Assembly: GCA_003563255.1 (NCBI GenBank)
Contig: PWSL01000155.1
Span: 1 to 6,529 of the forward strand
Direction: 5' to 3'
Length of the DNA: 6,529 nt
Origin: Desulfonatronospira sp.
GTDB lineage: Bacteria > Desulfobacterota > Desulfovibrionia > Desulfovibrionales > Desulfonatronovibrionaceae
Part shown: piece after piece, positions 1 through 5,723 of the stretch
How the letters are laid out: every line of letters begins with the position of its first letter
Position numbering within the stretch: the stretch's first letter is position 1
Program-made: the position numbers and the translations under genes
Notes under the pieces: generated by a model
What the model was told of the DNA's origin: nothing
Database searches by the model: none
Seen by the model: the letters and a program-made list of their open reading frames with translations, nothing else

Positions 1-320
1 CCCGCTACAGGCGCACGGCCATGACCCTGGGGGCGAACCTGTGGCAGACTTCCCTGTCCATAGCCAGGGAGGCCCGCTACGGGATCCTGGCCGCCATCAT
101 AGCCGCCTTCGGCCGGGCCATTGCAGAAATCGGCATTGCCATGATGCTGGGGGGAAATATCAAGGGATTCACCCGGACCATGACCACGGCCATGGCCTTA
201 GAGCACAACAAGGGTGAATTCATACTGGCACTGGGCCTGGGGATTGTTCTTCTATCAATCAGCCTGTTTATGAATATCTTTATGCAGCTGGTGCAGGGAC
301 GCTACGGGAGTGCCAGATGA
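1..320 (+). CDS. tupB: Tungstate-type ABC transporter permease, C-terminal part (TupB-like)
   Basis: This is the 3' end of an inner-membrane permease; the frame is open from the window edge (first whole codon at 3), so the start lies outside. About 105 residues are visible. They contain the cytoplasmic coupling loop that docks on the ATPase (EAA-like pattern: EARYG, then GRAIAEIG about 15 residues on), followed by MMLGGNIKGFTRTMTTA, a stretch typical of TupB/WtpB-type tungstate permeases. A last hydrophobic segment runs from FILALGLG to MNIFMQLV. The stop TGA overlaps the next gene's ATG as ATGA, so permease and ATPase are translationally coupled. Assignment to tungstate rather than molybdate or another oxyanion rests on recalled family resemblance; the substrate-binding protein that would decide it is outside the window. 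Confidence 0.85.
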   Translation, partial: RYRRTAMTLGANLWQTSLSIAREARYGILAAIIAAFGRAIAEIGIAMMLGGNIKGFTRTMTTAMALEHNKGEFILALGLGIVLLSISLFMNIFMQLVQGRYGSAR

Positions 321-1333
321 GCCTGTATGTTTTAAGGGATGTCCAGCAGATATTCGAGGGGCGCACTGTCCTGGACCTGCCCGGGCTTGTGCTGGAGGCG
401 GGGCAGAGCTATGCCCTGCTTGGCCCCAACGGTTCCGGCAAAACCACCCTTCTGCATATCCTGGCCATGCTCAATGCTCCGGCAAAGGGCAGGGTCTTTT
501 ACAAGGGCCAGGAGATCAACTGGAAGGCCAACTATCTGACCCCCATCCGCAGAGAGCTGGTCCTGGTGGATCAGCACCCCATCATGTTCAGTACTACTGT
601 GGTCAAAAACGTTGAATACGGGCTCAAGGTGCGGAGGATCAATTCCGCAAAGCGCAGGCAGACAGCCATGGAAAGCCTGGAGCGTGTGGGCATGCAGGAT
701 TTTGCCCATGGACCGGCTCATCTGCTGTCCGGGGGGGAGACCCAGAGAGTGGCCATCGCCCGGGCCATGGCCTGCTCGCCCCAGGTAATGCTCTTTGATG
801 AGCCTACTGCCAGCGTGGACGTGGAAAACCAGGCAGTAATAGAGAAGATCATCGAGAACATCCGCAAAGAAAGAGGGATAACGGTTATTTTTTCCACGCA
901 TAAGCGTCTGGAGGCGTCCAGGCTGGCGGAAAACAAGGTTTTTCTTTTTGAAGGAAAGCTTTCAGGTCCAGGAGGTGAAAACCTTCTGCCGGGCAGCGTA
1001 GTCCGGCGCAACGGGCGAAATGTATGCATTCTGCGTGAAAAAGTAGAAATAGAGATGGACAGAGTTCCTGAAGGTCCGTGCAGAGTGCTGGTCAATCCGG
1101 AGAAGGTCCGCATCTATTCGATGGATCAGGCCAAAAAGATGTTTTCAGGCGGCCAGATTCCCGGAAAAGTGCTGCAGATGACCGCTGAAGGTGATCATAT
1201 CCAGGTGCTCATGGATATTGGTTTTCCCATCAGGTCGGTGATGACCAGGCAGGAGGCTGCAGAGTCCGGGATTTTAGTGGGTGACGATGTCATGGTTGCT
1301 TTTGATCCAGGGGCTGTTCAGCCGGCTCCCTGA
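317..1333 (+). CDS. tupC: ABC transporter ATPase with C-terminal TOBE-like extension (TupC-like)
   Basis: This 338-aa protein is the ATP-hydrolysing subunit that powers the permease encoded just upstream (ATGA overlap). The nucleotide-binding domain is complete: Walker A GPNGSGKTT at residues 36-44, Q-loop Gln86, signature LSGGE at 137-141, Walker B VMLFDE at 157-162, D-loop SVD at 166-168 and H-loop His195. After about residue 225 there is an extra region of roughly 110 residues. It contains RVLVNPEKVRIY (256-267) and a beta-rich stretch, about 281-330, beginning GKVLQM. This layout resembles the TOBE/Mop-like regulatory domain of molybdate (ModC) and related importers, where the domain binds oxyanion or senses substrate. 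That similarity is judged by eye. The gene ends 54 bp from the converging kinase gene; the gap has only a weak GGGG-ACAG-CCCC hairpin and no T-run, so no clear terminator is seen. Confidence 0.88.
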   Translation: MSLYVLRDVQQIFEGRTVLDLPGLVLEAGQSYALLGPNGSGKTTLLHILAMLNAPAKGRVFYKGQEINWKANYLTPIRRELVLVDQHPIMFSTTVVKNVEYGLKVRRINSAKRRQTAMESLERVGMQDFAHGPAHLLSGGETQRVAIARAMACSPQVMLFDEPTASVDVENQAVIEKIIENIRKERGITVIFSTHKRLEASRLAENKVFLFEGKLSGPGGENLLPGSVVRRNGRNVCILREKVEIEMDRVPEGPCRVLVNPEKVRIYSMDQAKKMFSGGQIPGKVLQMTAEGDHIQVLMDIGFPIRSVMTRQEAAESGILVGDDVMVAFDPGAVQPAP

Positions 1334-1387
1334 CTGGTCCCGGGGACAGCCCCCCCAACCCGTTTCCTGTGAGAATCTCCTGAGCGG

Positions 1388-3517
1388 CTACAATTCCTGA
1401 AAGTAAACGCTCAGGCGCTGCAGTTCCTCTTTCAGGGCTGCGTAATCACTTTGAATGCGCGGCCAGTCCTGCGCCAGGGAGCTTTTCTCCAGGCGACCAG
1501 CACAGTCCTGGGCCGGTATGGCGCAAAGGCTGCCAAGGGCACTTTTCAGGGTATGAGCTGAGCGCATCATGTTTTCAGCATCTTTTGCCTTCAGAGCTGC
1601 ATCCATTTTTATTATATGGGCGGGCTTATCCTGGCTGATAAACCTTTTCAAAAGACTCTGCCAGAACTGAAAATCATTTTTGAAACACTCATTCACCAGT
1701 TGCTGGTCTACCGGAGAAGGGGAACCTTCTTCCCGGGTCTGCTCCTGCCTGGCCTGCTGTCTGCAGGCCTGTACGGTCTTTTCTTTTTCAGGTGCACATT
1801 TTATAACCTGGGCGATTTTCTGCAATAGAGCTTCGGGTTTAACAGGCTTGGTTACAAGGTGATCCATGCCTGAGCCCAGGATATTCTTGTGCTGCTCTTC
1901 CATGGCATAGGCGGTCAGGGCTATCAGGGGCAGGTTCTGGATCTCCCTGATTTTGCGGCCGGCTTCCAGCCCGTCCATGACAGGCATTTGAATGTCCATC
2001 AGAGCCAGATCAAGCTCCTGTTCATTTGCAATTTCCAAAGCCTCCCTGCCGTTTTCAGCCTCAAAAACCACATGCCCGGCCTTTTCCAGGAAATGTGAAA
2101 TATACATTCTATTCAGTTCCTGGTCCTCAGCCAGCAGGATGCGCAGGGACCGGCCCTCCAGGTTTTCCATAGGGCCGGGAGCGGAATCTGCCTGCTGTTC
2201 TGCAGCAACAGGCATAAAAATCAGAGTCAGTGTGAAAGTGGACCCTTTTCCTTCTGTGCTGACTACACTTATGTCTCCTTCCATCATCCGGGCAAGGTGC
2301 CTGGTTATGGGAAGCCCGAGTCCTGTGCCGCCGTATTTTTTGGCATAACTGCTGTCTGCCTGGGCATAATCCTGAAACAGAGAAGACATGGCGTGTTCAG
2401 GTATACCTATGCCGGTGTCCTGTACCCAGAGTTTGATGCTGCACCTGTTTTCGTTGTGAAACAGGGTCTCTGCTCCCAGTTCTACAAAACCTTCCCAGGT
2501 AAATTTGATGGCATTGGCAAGCAGGTTGCGAAGCATCTGACCCAGACGGTGAGGGTCGCCGTACAGTTTTTCAGGGACGCCGGGCCTTATATTCAGCTTG
2601 AGTTCAAGGTTTTTGGCCTGGGCCAGCACCCTGAACATATTAATATTCTTGCCCAGTTCATGGTGCAAATTGAATTCTTCAGGGGCGAGTTCCAGTTTGC
2701 CGGCCTCTATCTTGGCCATATCCAGGCAGTCATTAACAACACTCTGCAGGGCTTCCGCCGAATCCTTGACCATGTTGAGAATGGATAGTTTTTCTTTGTC
2801 CTGCTCCATGGGCTTTAAGAGTTCAAGACCTGAAACCACGGAACTAATGGGGGCACGGATTTCATGACTCATGTTGGCCAGAAACTTAGTTTTGGCCCTG
2901 GAAGCTTCCTGAGCAGCCTCCTTGGCTGTGAACATTTCTGCATGGGCAATGCTAAGCTGATTGTTTATCTTTTTGATGTGTTGATACAGCTCAAAGTTTT
3001 CCAGGAGATGAGCCACTGAATGTAAAACAACACTGGTCAGCATGAGCATACTGTCCAGGAAGTCACTGCTTTTTTGCTCCAGAAAACCCATAAACATGCC
3101 CCGTAAGCGACTGCTGGTCTTCAGGGCATGCAGCATTATCTGATCCTGGTTCAAGGCGGTAATGATTACGGGTTTGTTGCGATTTAAGGCCCAGGCAAAG
3201 GTTTTATCATCAATAAGAACCTGCATCTCTTCAGCGTAGACATCCCTGTATTCAGGATGTGAACAGTATGCCGGGTAAAATTCATTGGATTCATCCACCA
3301 GGTAAAAGCAAAGAGATTTGAACCTGACGAGTTTCTGCAGGCGTTGAGAAGCTTCCATGAGGATCATGTCCGGATCGTCTACCTGATTCAGGCTGGTTTC
3401 AAAACTGCTCATGGAGGCGGCCATCTCCAGGGCTTTAATGGACATGCGCTTCTCTTCATTGAGATAAGCAATCTTCTCTTCAAGAAATTTTATGTATTTA
3501 TCTGGTTCACTCTGCAC
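1388..3517 (-). CDS. Cytosolic hybrid sensor histidine kinase: GAF-HisKA-HATPase-REC-Hpt
   Basis: This 709-aa kinase (GTG start) runs a His-Asp-His phosphorelay inside one polypeptide. No membrane segment or signal peptide is seen, so it should sense a cytosolic cue. In order: a short coiled coil (about 10-40), a GAF-like sensor region (about 50-175), a linker helix, HisKA with H-box MSHEIRAP (phospho-acceptor His218), and HATPase with N-box RNLLANAIKF, G1 DTGIGIP (Asp367) and G2 GGTGLGLP. A receiver follows with acidic pair Glu464-Asp465, acceptor Asp508 in LMDIQMPVMDG, Thr535 and Lys557, then an Hpt domain with His655 in SAHTLKSALG. All key residues are present. The GTG at 3517 has GGGAG six bases upstream and overlaps the upstream HDOD gene by 11 bases. 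The frame stays open to a TTG at 3544 (718 aa), but that codon has no comparable ribosome binding site. The final Hpt should pass phosphate to a response regulator not found here. Confidence 0.9.
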   Translation of the reverse strand: MQSEPDKYIKFLEEKIAYLNEEKRMSIKALEMAASMSSFETSLNQVDDPDMILMEASQRLQKLVRFKSLCFYLVDESNEFYPAYCSHPEYRDVYAEEMQVLIDDKTFAWALNRNKPVIITALNQDQIMLHALKTSSRLRGMFMGFLEQKSSDFLDSMLMLTSVVLHSVAHLLENFELYQHIKKINNQLSIAHAEMFTAKEAAQEASRAKTKFLANMSHEIRAPISSVVSGLELLKPMEQDKEKLSILNMVKDSAEALQSVVNDCLDMAKIEAGKLELAPEEFNLHHELGKNINMFRVLAQAKNLELKLNIRPGVPEKLYGDPHRLGQMLRNLLANAIKFTWEGFVELGAETLFHNENRCSIKLWVQDTGIGIPEHAMSSLFQDYAQADSSYAKKYGGTGLGLPITRHLARMMEGDISVVSTEGKGSTFTLTLIFMPVAAEQQADSAPGPMENLEGRSLRILLAEDQELNRMYISHFLEKAGHVVFEAENGREALEIANEQELDLALMDIQMPVMDGLEAGRKIREIQNLPLIALTAYAMEEQHKNILGSGMDHLVTKPVKPEALLQKIAQVIKCAPEKEKTVQACRQQARQEQTREEGSPSPVDQQLVNECFKNDFQFWQSLLKRFISQDKPAHIIKMDAALKAKDAENMMRSAHTLKSALGSLCAIPAQDCAGRLEKSSLAQDWPRIQSDYAALKEELQRLSVYFQEL

Positions 3518-4766
3518 CGGGGTCTCCCAGAAATATCCTTTCAATTTCGTAAATCTGTCTCTGGGCCAGGGATTTTATTCCGCCCAGGGCAGTCGCTTTC
3601 ATTTTCAAGTCTTTCCAGGCCCCGGGACTTAAGTCCGGCACAATAATATTGCCGCTTGAGCCGTATCGCAGTGCCTGGGTCAGTATGTCAGCTATATGAA
3701 TTGCGGCCGGTTCCAGGCTGTTCAGAATTTTTTCCGGCTGGTGATGGTAGCGCACAGGCAGTTCCAGGCTTACGGGAAAATACCACTCCTTCAAGAGTTC
3801 TCCACCAAGATGGGCGTGATCAAACCCCAGTATTTCCTTTTCGGCCTGAAAAAGGGGCATTCTGACCTGCCGCGCATAATCCAGTACCGTCCGGGTGGCC
3901 TGGGGAGCATGATTAAACAGCACAAGCCTGCCTATATCATGTGTAAGGCCGGCGACGAAGTAGGTTTCCTCGGAGAGACCCTGCTGCTGGTCTGCGATAA
4001 GCCTGGCAATGACTCCGCAGGATATGCCGTGCTTCCAGAATGATTTCATATTGACCAGTTTTTCAGGAATGTCCGAAAAATAGCTCACCACTGAGATGCC
4101 AAGGGCCAGGGTACATAGTTCGTTGGTGCCCAGAATGGCTACAGCCCTGGTTATGGTATCAATTTTCCGGGGAAATCCGTAAAACGGGCTGTTGACCAGC
4201 CGTAAAAGCTTGCTGGACAGACTGGCATCCTTGCTGACCACTTCTGCAATATGAGTGGCTGAACTGCGCGGGGACTGCAAAACAGAATTTATCTGGTGAT
4301 AGATATCCGGGAAGGATGAAAGCTTAATCTGCTGAGTGATGATATCCCGGGGTGTAAGTGCATACTGCCTGAATTTGAGGGAGTCCCGGAGGGAACTGCC
4401 TTGCAGGCTTTGAACGTCTGGCAGTTCCGGAAAATAAGCAACGCTGTTTTGCGCCGCATTGTATACAGCCAGGTTGAAAATATTGCGCATGGCCGGTTTT
4501 GAAAGATCTGTTGCCGCAAAATAGGGCAGCAGGCGGCTTCTCGCCTCTTCCAGGGTCTCCCTGCTTATGCTCTCATCCTGAGGAGGCTTTTTCTCGTCTT
4601 TATCATCCATTATGTCGGCCTCGACAACCCCCCAGGATTTCAGCACCTGGATATGCTTGGATGTAATTTTTGTGCTGCTGCCCAGCAGAAAACGGCCGCT
4701 GGGGGCATAAACGTCTTTTTCCAAAATCATGCCGGGCTTTAGTTCGTCGACGCTTAAAACTCCCAA
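3507..4766 (-). CDS. HDOD domain signalling protein
   Basis: This 419-aa protein has two recognisable parts. The N-terminus (about 1-52, with VDELKPGMILEKDVY and KHIQVLKSWGV) matches the short region that precedes many HD-GYP and HDOD proteins. The HDOD domain covers about 140-345, with SSKLLRLVNSPFYGF (184-198), TRAVAILG, FWKHG (His246), AGLTHDIG (His276-Asp277), HAHLGGELLKEW (from His317) and YHH (His341-His342), followed by IHIAD (357-360). HDOD is an HD-superfamily relative used in bacterial signalling, usually without proven enzyme activity, though the histidine and aspartate ligands look retained here. The start is TTG at 4766, preceded by GGGAG (4774-4778) at seven bases; no nearby ATG fits better. 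The 3' end overlaps the hybrid kinase frame, so the two are probably co-translated and act together. Substrate or partner is unknown. Confidence 0.9.
   Translation of the reverse strand: MGVLSVDELKPGMILEKDVYAPSGRFLLGSSTKITSKHIQVLKSWGVVEADIMDDKDEKKPPQDESISRETLEEARSRLLPYFAATDLSKPAMRNIFNLAVYNAAQNSVAYFPELPDVQSLQGSSLRDSLKFRQYALTPRDIITQQIKLSSFPDIYHQINSVLQSPRSSATHIAEVVSKDASLSSKLLRLVNSPFYGFPRKIDTITRAVAILGTNELCTLALGISVVSYFSDIPEKLVNMKSFWKHGISCGVIARLIADQQQGLSEETYFVAGLTHDIGRLVLFNHAPQATRTVLDYARQVRMPLFQAEKEILGFDHAHLGGELLKEWYFPVSLELPVRYHHQPEKILNSLEPAAIHIADILTQALRYGSSGNIIVPDLSPGAWKDLKMKATALGGIKSLAQRQIYEIERIFLGDPGAE
3524..3528 (-). promoter_or_regulatory. Ribosome binding site of the hybrid kinase inside the HDOD gene
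   Basis: GGGAG on the - strand lies six bases before GTG at 3517, within the last codons of the HDOD gene. It is the best-placed ribosome binding site near the kinase start and is the reason for preferring GTG 3517 over TTG 3544. Confidence 0.6.
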
Positions 4767-4792
4767 GGTTTGGCTCCCAAGGCGGGTTTGGC
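4761..4792 (-). repeat. Imperfect tandem duplication over the HDOD translation start
   Basis: On the - strand the unit GCCAAACC(CGCC)TTGGGA occurs twice head to tail: 4792-4775 (18 bases) and 4774-4761 (14 bases, lacking four). The first copy supplies most of the GGGAG ribosome binding site, and the second supplies the TTG start codon and codon 2. The first copy also forms part of a small GCGGG/CCCGC hairpin (4782-4796) upstream of the ribosome binding site. Confidence 0.6.
4774..4778 (-). promoter_or_regulatory. Ribosome binding site deciding the TTG start of the HDOD gene
   Basis: GGGAG on the - strand lies seven bases before TTG at 4766, supporting that non-ATG start. The site sits within a short imperfect tandem duplication (4761-4792). 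Confidence 0.6.
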
Positions 4793-4822
4793 CCGCATTC
4801 AGTTAAGTAGTAAGGCCCTAGG

Positions 4823-4850
4823 CTTTTTCCGTGACCTTGCACGGAAAAAG
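4823..4850. repeat. Perfect 11-bp hairpin containing the CACGGAA core
   Basis: CTTTTTCCGTG (4823-4833) and CACGGAAAAAG (4840-4850) are perfect inverted repeats around a six-base loop. The stem carries the same CACGGAA/TTCCGTG heptamer as the larger inverted repeat beside it. The A/T run is inside the stem and no separate T-run follows on either strand, so it is not a standard intrinsic terminator, although it may slow or end transcription arriving from the 104-aa gene. Confidence 0.7.
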
Positions 4851-4874
4851 TGGCCCCTTCAGGGCAAAAGAGAC

Positions 4875-4961
4875 TGCCCACGGAATACACGGAATTTCAC
4901 GGAATATGCGTTGCTTCGCACCGCTTAAAACTTCCGTGCCTTTCCGTGTGTTCCGTGGGCA
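4875..4961. repeat. Large inverted repeat of phased CACGGAA triplets
   Basis: Two 29-base arms (4876-4904 and 4932-4960) match as inverted repeats at 25 of 29 positions, with one more pair at the outer ends (4875/4961). Each arm has three CACGGAA copies; in the left arm they begin at 4879, 4888 and 4898, and the right arm mirrors this spacing. The 27-base centre holds a small hairpin, TGCG (4907-4910) with CGCA (4917-4920). The element lies between the 104-aa gene and the HDOD gene. It could act as a transcript-end structure, a protein-binding array or a mobile repeat; no transposase is nearby. Confidence 0.75.
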
Positions 4962-5022
4962 TAACCTCTTGGCTTTTTTTAAAAATGAAACAACATGTTT
5001 GTTCGAAACTTGTGCTTAACGC

Positions 5023-5337
5023 CTAAAGGATCTTACGTTCTATTTCCTGCGCAGTCTGCTCCTCAAATACCCCCATGTTGTAAACCCTGACCTTGGTGCT
5101 GCGGGGGAATTCTTTCTTGAGAAGCGTTTTCAGCAGTTTCTTGAGCTTTTTCAAGGGAACATGCTCAAAACGATCCCGGAAATAGCCGTGTTCAATTATC
5201 AGGAAATCATCATGGCCTTTTTTCACCAGGAGCAGGTAGCGGTTGCGTTTGTAGGTGCGCATATCCAGGTAATGACCATGGGGCAGATTTTCCAGACGCT
5301 CAAGTATGGCCGGGATGATATTGCTCTTGTCTATCAT
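5023..5337 (-). CDS. Small conserved-looking protein of unknown function (104 aa)
   Basis: I do not recognise this family. The protein is soluble, rich in charge, with no signal peptide or membrane segment. Residues 28-48 alternate basic and hydrophobic residues (YKRNRYLLLVKKG, then DDFLIIEHGYF), suggesting a small beta sheet. Residues 63-75 (KKLKKLLKTLLKK) form a strongly basic amphipathic helix, followed by EFPRSTKVRVY (76-86). A basic helix of this kind could bind nucleic acid or membrane, but nothing in the sequence decides this. The start ATG at 5337 has no Shine-Dalgarno sequence. A good sigma-70-type promoter lies so close that the mRNA would have about five untranslated bases, and a perfect 20-bp palindrome overlaps its -10 box. 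Sensible amino-acid make-up and a dedicated promoter support it as a real gene, probably a single-gene transcript. Confidence 0.72.
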   Translation of the reverse strand: MIDKSNIIPAILERLENLPHGHYLDMRTYKRNRYLLLVKKGHDDFLIIEHGYFRDRFEHVPLKKLKKLLKTLLKKEFPRSTKVRVYNMGVFEEQTAQEIERKIL

Positions 5338-5345
5338 AGGGTCAG

Positions 5346-5365
5346 TTATTTATAGCTATAAATAA
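5346..5365. promoter_or_regulatory. Perfect 20-bp palindrome, candidate operator
   Basis: TTATTTATAGCTATAAATAA is identical to its own reverse complement over all 20 bases, with its centre between 5355 and 5356. It covers the whole predicted -10 box and part of the spacer of the promoter serving the 104-aa gene. A dimeric repressor bound here would block RNA polymerase. The binding protein is unknown; self-regulation by the adjacent product is possible but untested. Confidence 0.55.
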
Positions 5366-5377
5366 AAGCCCTTGCAA
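5349..5377 (-). promoter_or_regulatory. Sigma-70-type promoter for the 104-aa gene
   Basis: On the - strand a -35 box TTGCAA (5377-5372) is followed by exactly 17 bases and a -10 box TATAAA (5354-5349). The expected start of transcription is an A near 5342, only five bases before the ATG at 5337. With no Shine-Dalgarno sequence there, the message would be nearly leaderless. Predicted by eye from box match and spacing. Confidence 0.6.
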
Positions 5378-5483
5378 GCATAGTTCTGGATCACGGGAAC
5401 TGCGGCGTGCCGGTCAGTCAGGTCAAGGGTGTACATCATGCAAGGCCTGACGGTTCAGGGTTTAAAGGCAGAAGAGGTTTAAC

Positions 5484-5510
5484 CATGAAGGGCATGAAGG
5501 GACATGAAGG
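5484..5510. repeat. Phased CATGAAGG triplet
   Basis: CATGAAGG occurs at 5484, 5493 and 5503, with the same 9-then-10-base spacing as the CACGGAA triplets at 4879-4904. It is preceded by TTTAAC and followed by a purine-rich run (about 5511-5530). A single further CATGAAGG is at 5571. The pattern suggests one repeat class with a variable core. Confidence 0.6.
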
Positions 5511-5646
5511 GAAGAAAAAGAAAAAAGGGGGTATCAATTTTGCCGACCCTGCGATTTTACCAGTATTTGCCATGAAGGCCTGGTTTGGAAGGAATACGGA
5601 TGGATCGGGCATAAATGAGAAATGCGGAAGATGTCGGCCCCGTCAA

Positions 5647-5675
5647 GCAGGAAAGCACAGGGAGCGCTTTCCTGC
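5647..5675. repeat. Perfect 10-bp hairpin downstream of fdhB
   Basis: GCAGGAAAGC (5647-5656) and GCTTTCCTGC (5666-5675) are perfect inverted repeats with a nine-base loop, about 50 bases past the fdhB stop. No T-run follows in the direction of fdhB transcription, so it may protect the 3' end of the message rather than end transcription directly. Confidence 0.55.
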
Positions 5676-5686
5676 GCGGGGGCCTG

Positions 5687-5711
5687 GGGGCCGGAATGAA
5701 GTTCCGACCCC
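5687..5711. repeat. GC-rich hairpin just after the fdhB stop
   Basis: GGGGCCGGAA (5687-5696) pairs with TTCCGACCCC (5702-5711) at nine of ten positions around loop TGAAG, starting 12 bases after the fdhB stop. The only nearby T-rich stretch (TTTAGTTA) lies on the + strand side, toward fdhB. In the fdhB direction it could be a T-less terminator or a stabilising stem. It could also be a REP-like extragenic palindrome; this is a guess from shape. Confidence 0.5.
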
Positions 5712-5723
5712 TTTAGTTATGTA

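Larger units (their letters stand above)
5338..5723. other. Non-coding stretch between fdhB and the 104-aa gene
   Basis: These 386 bases hold no gene I can support. Going left to right they contain the promoter and palindrome of the 104-aa gene (5346-5377), a five-base-pair hairpin CCTGA/TCAGG (5446-5459), the CATGAAGG triplet with its purine tract (5484-5530), about 110 bases with no visible structure, and two hairpins next to the fdhB stop (5647-5711). An open frame through 5407-5820 is low-complexity and runs antisense into fdhB, so it is not called. Confidence 0.6.

Noticed and set aside
332..901. 189-codon open frame antisense to the ABC ATPase
   Set aside because: It lies entirely opposite a gene with all ABC motifs intact; composition is that of a shadow frame.
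1334..1387. Bidirectional terminator between the converging ATPase and kinase genes
   Set aside because: Only a four-base-pair GGGG/CCCC hairpin is present and neither side has a T-run.
2297..2788. 163-codon + strand open frame inside the kinase gene
   Set aside because: The opposite strand encodes the HATPase region with intact N, G1 and G2 boxes; the + frame shows no family resemblance.
4976..5000. Intrinsic terminator for the 104-aa gene in the AT-rich stretch
   Set aside because: On the - strand a T-run exists, but the only hairpin before it has a four-base AT-rich stem (AAAC/GTTT), too weak to call.
4603..5019. Small open frames over the CACGGAA region on both strands (4603-4890 and 4831-5019)
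   Set aside because: They are read through the inverted repeat and the HDOD start, contain no recognisable domain, and one has most of its length opposed or overlapped by the HDOD gene or repeat.
4875..5510. Possible CRISPR array
   Set aside because: Repeat cores are 7-8 bases at 9-10 base spacing, far too short for CRISPR repeats and spacers, and no cas gene is present.
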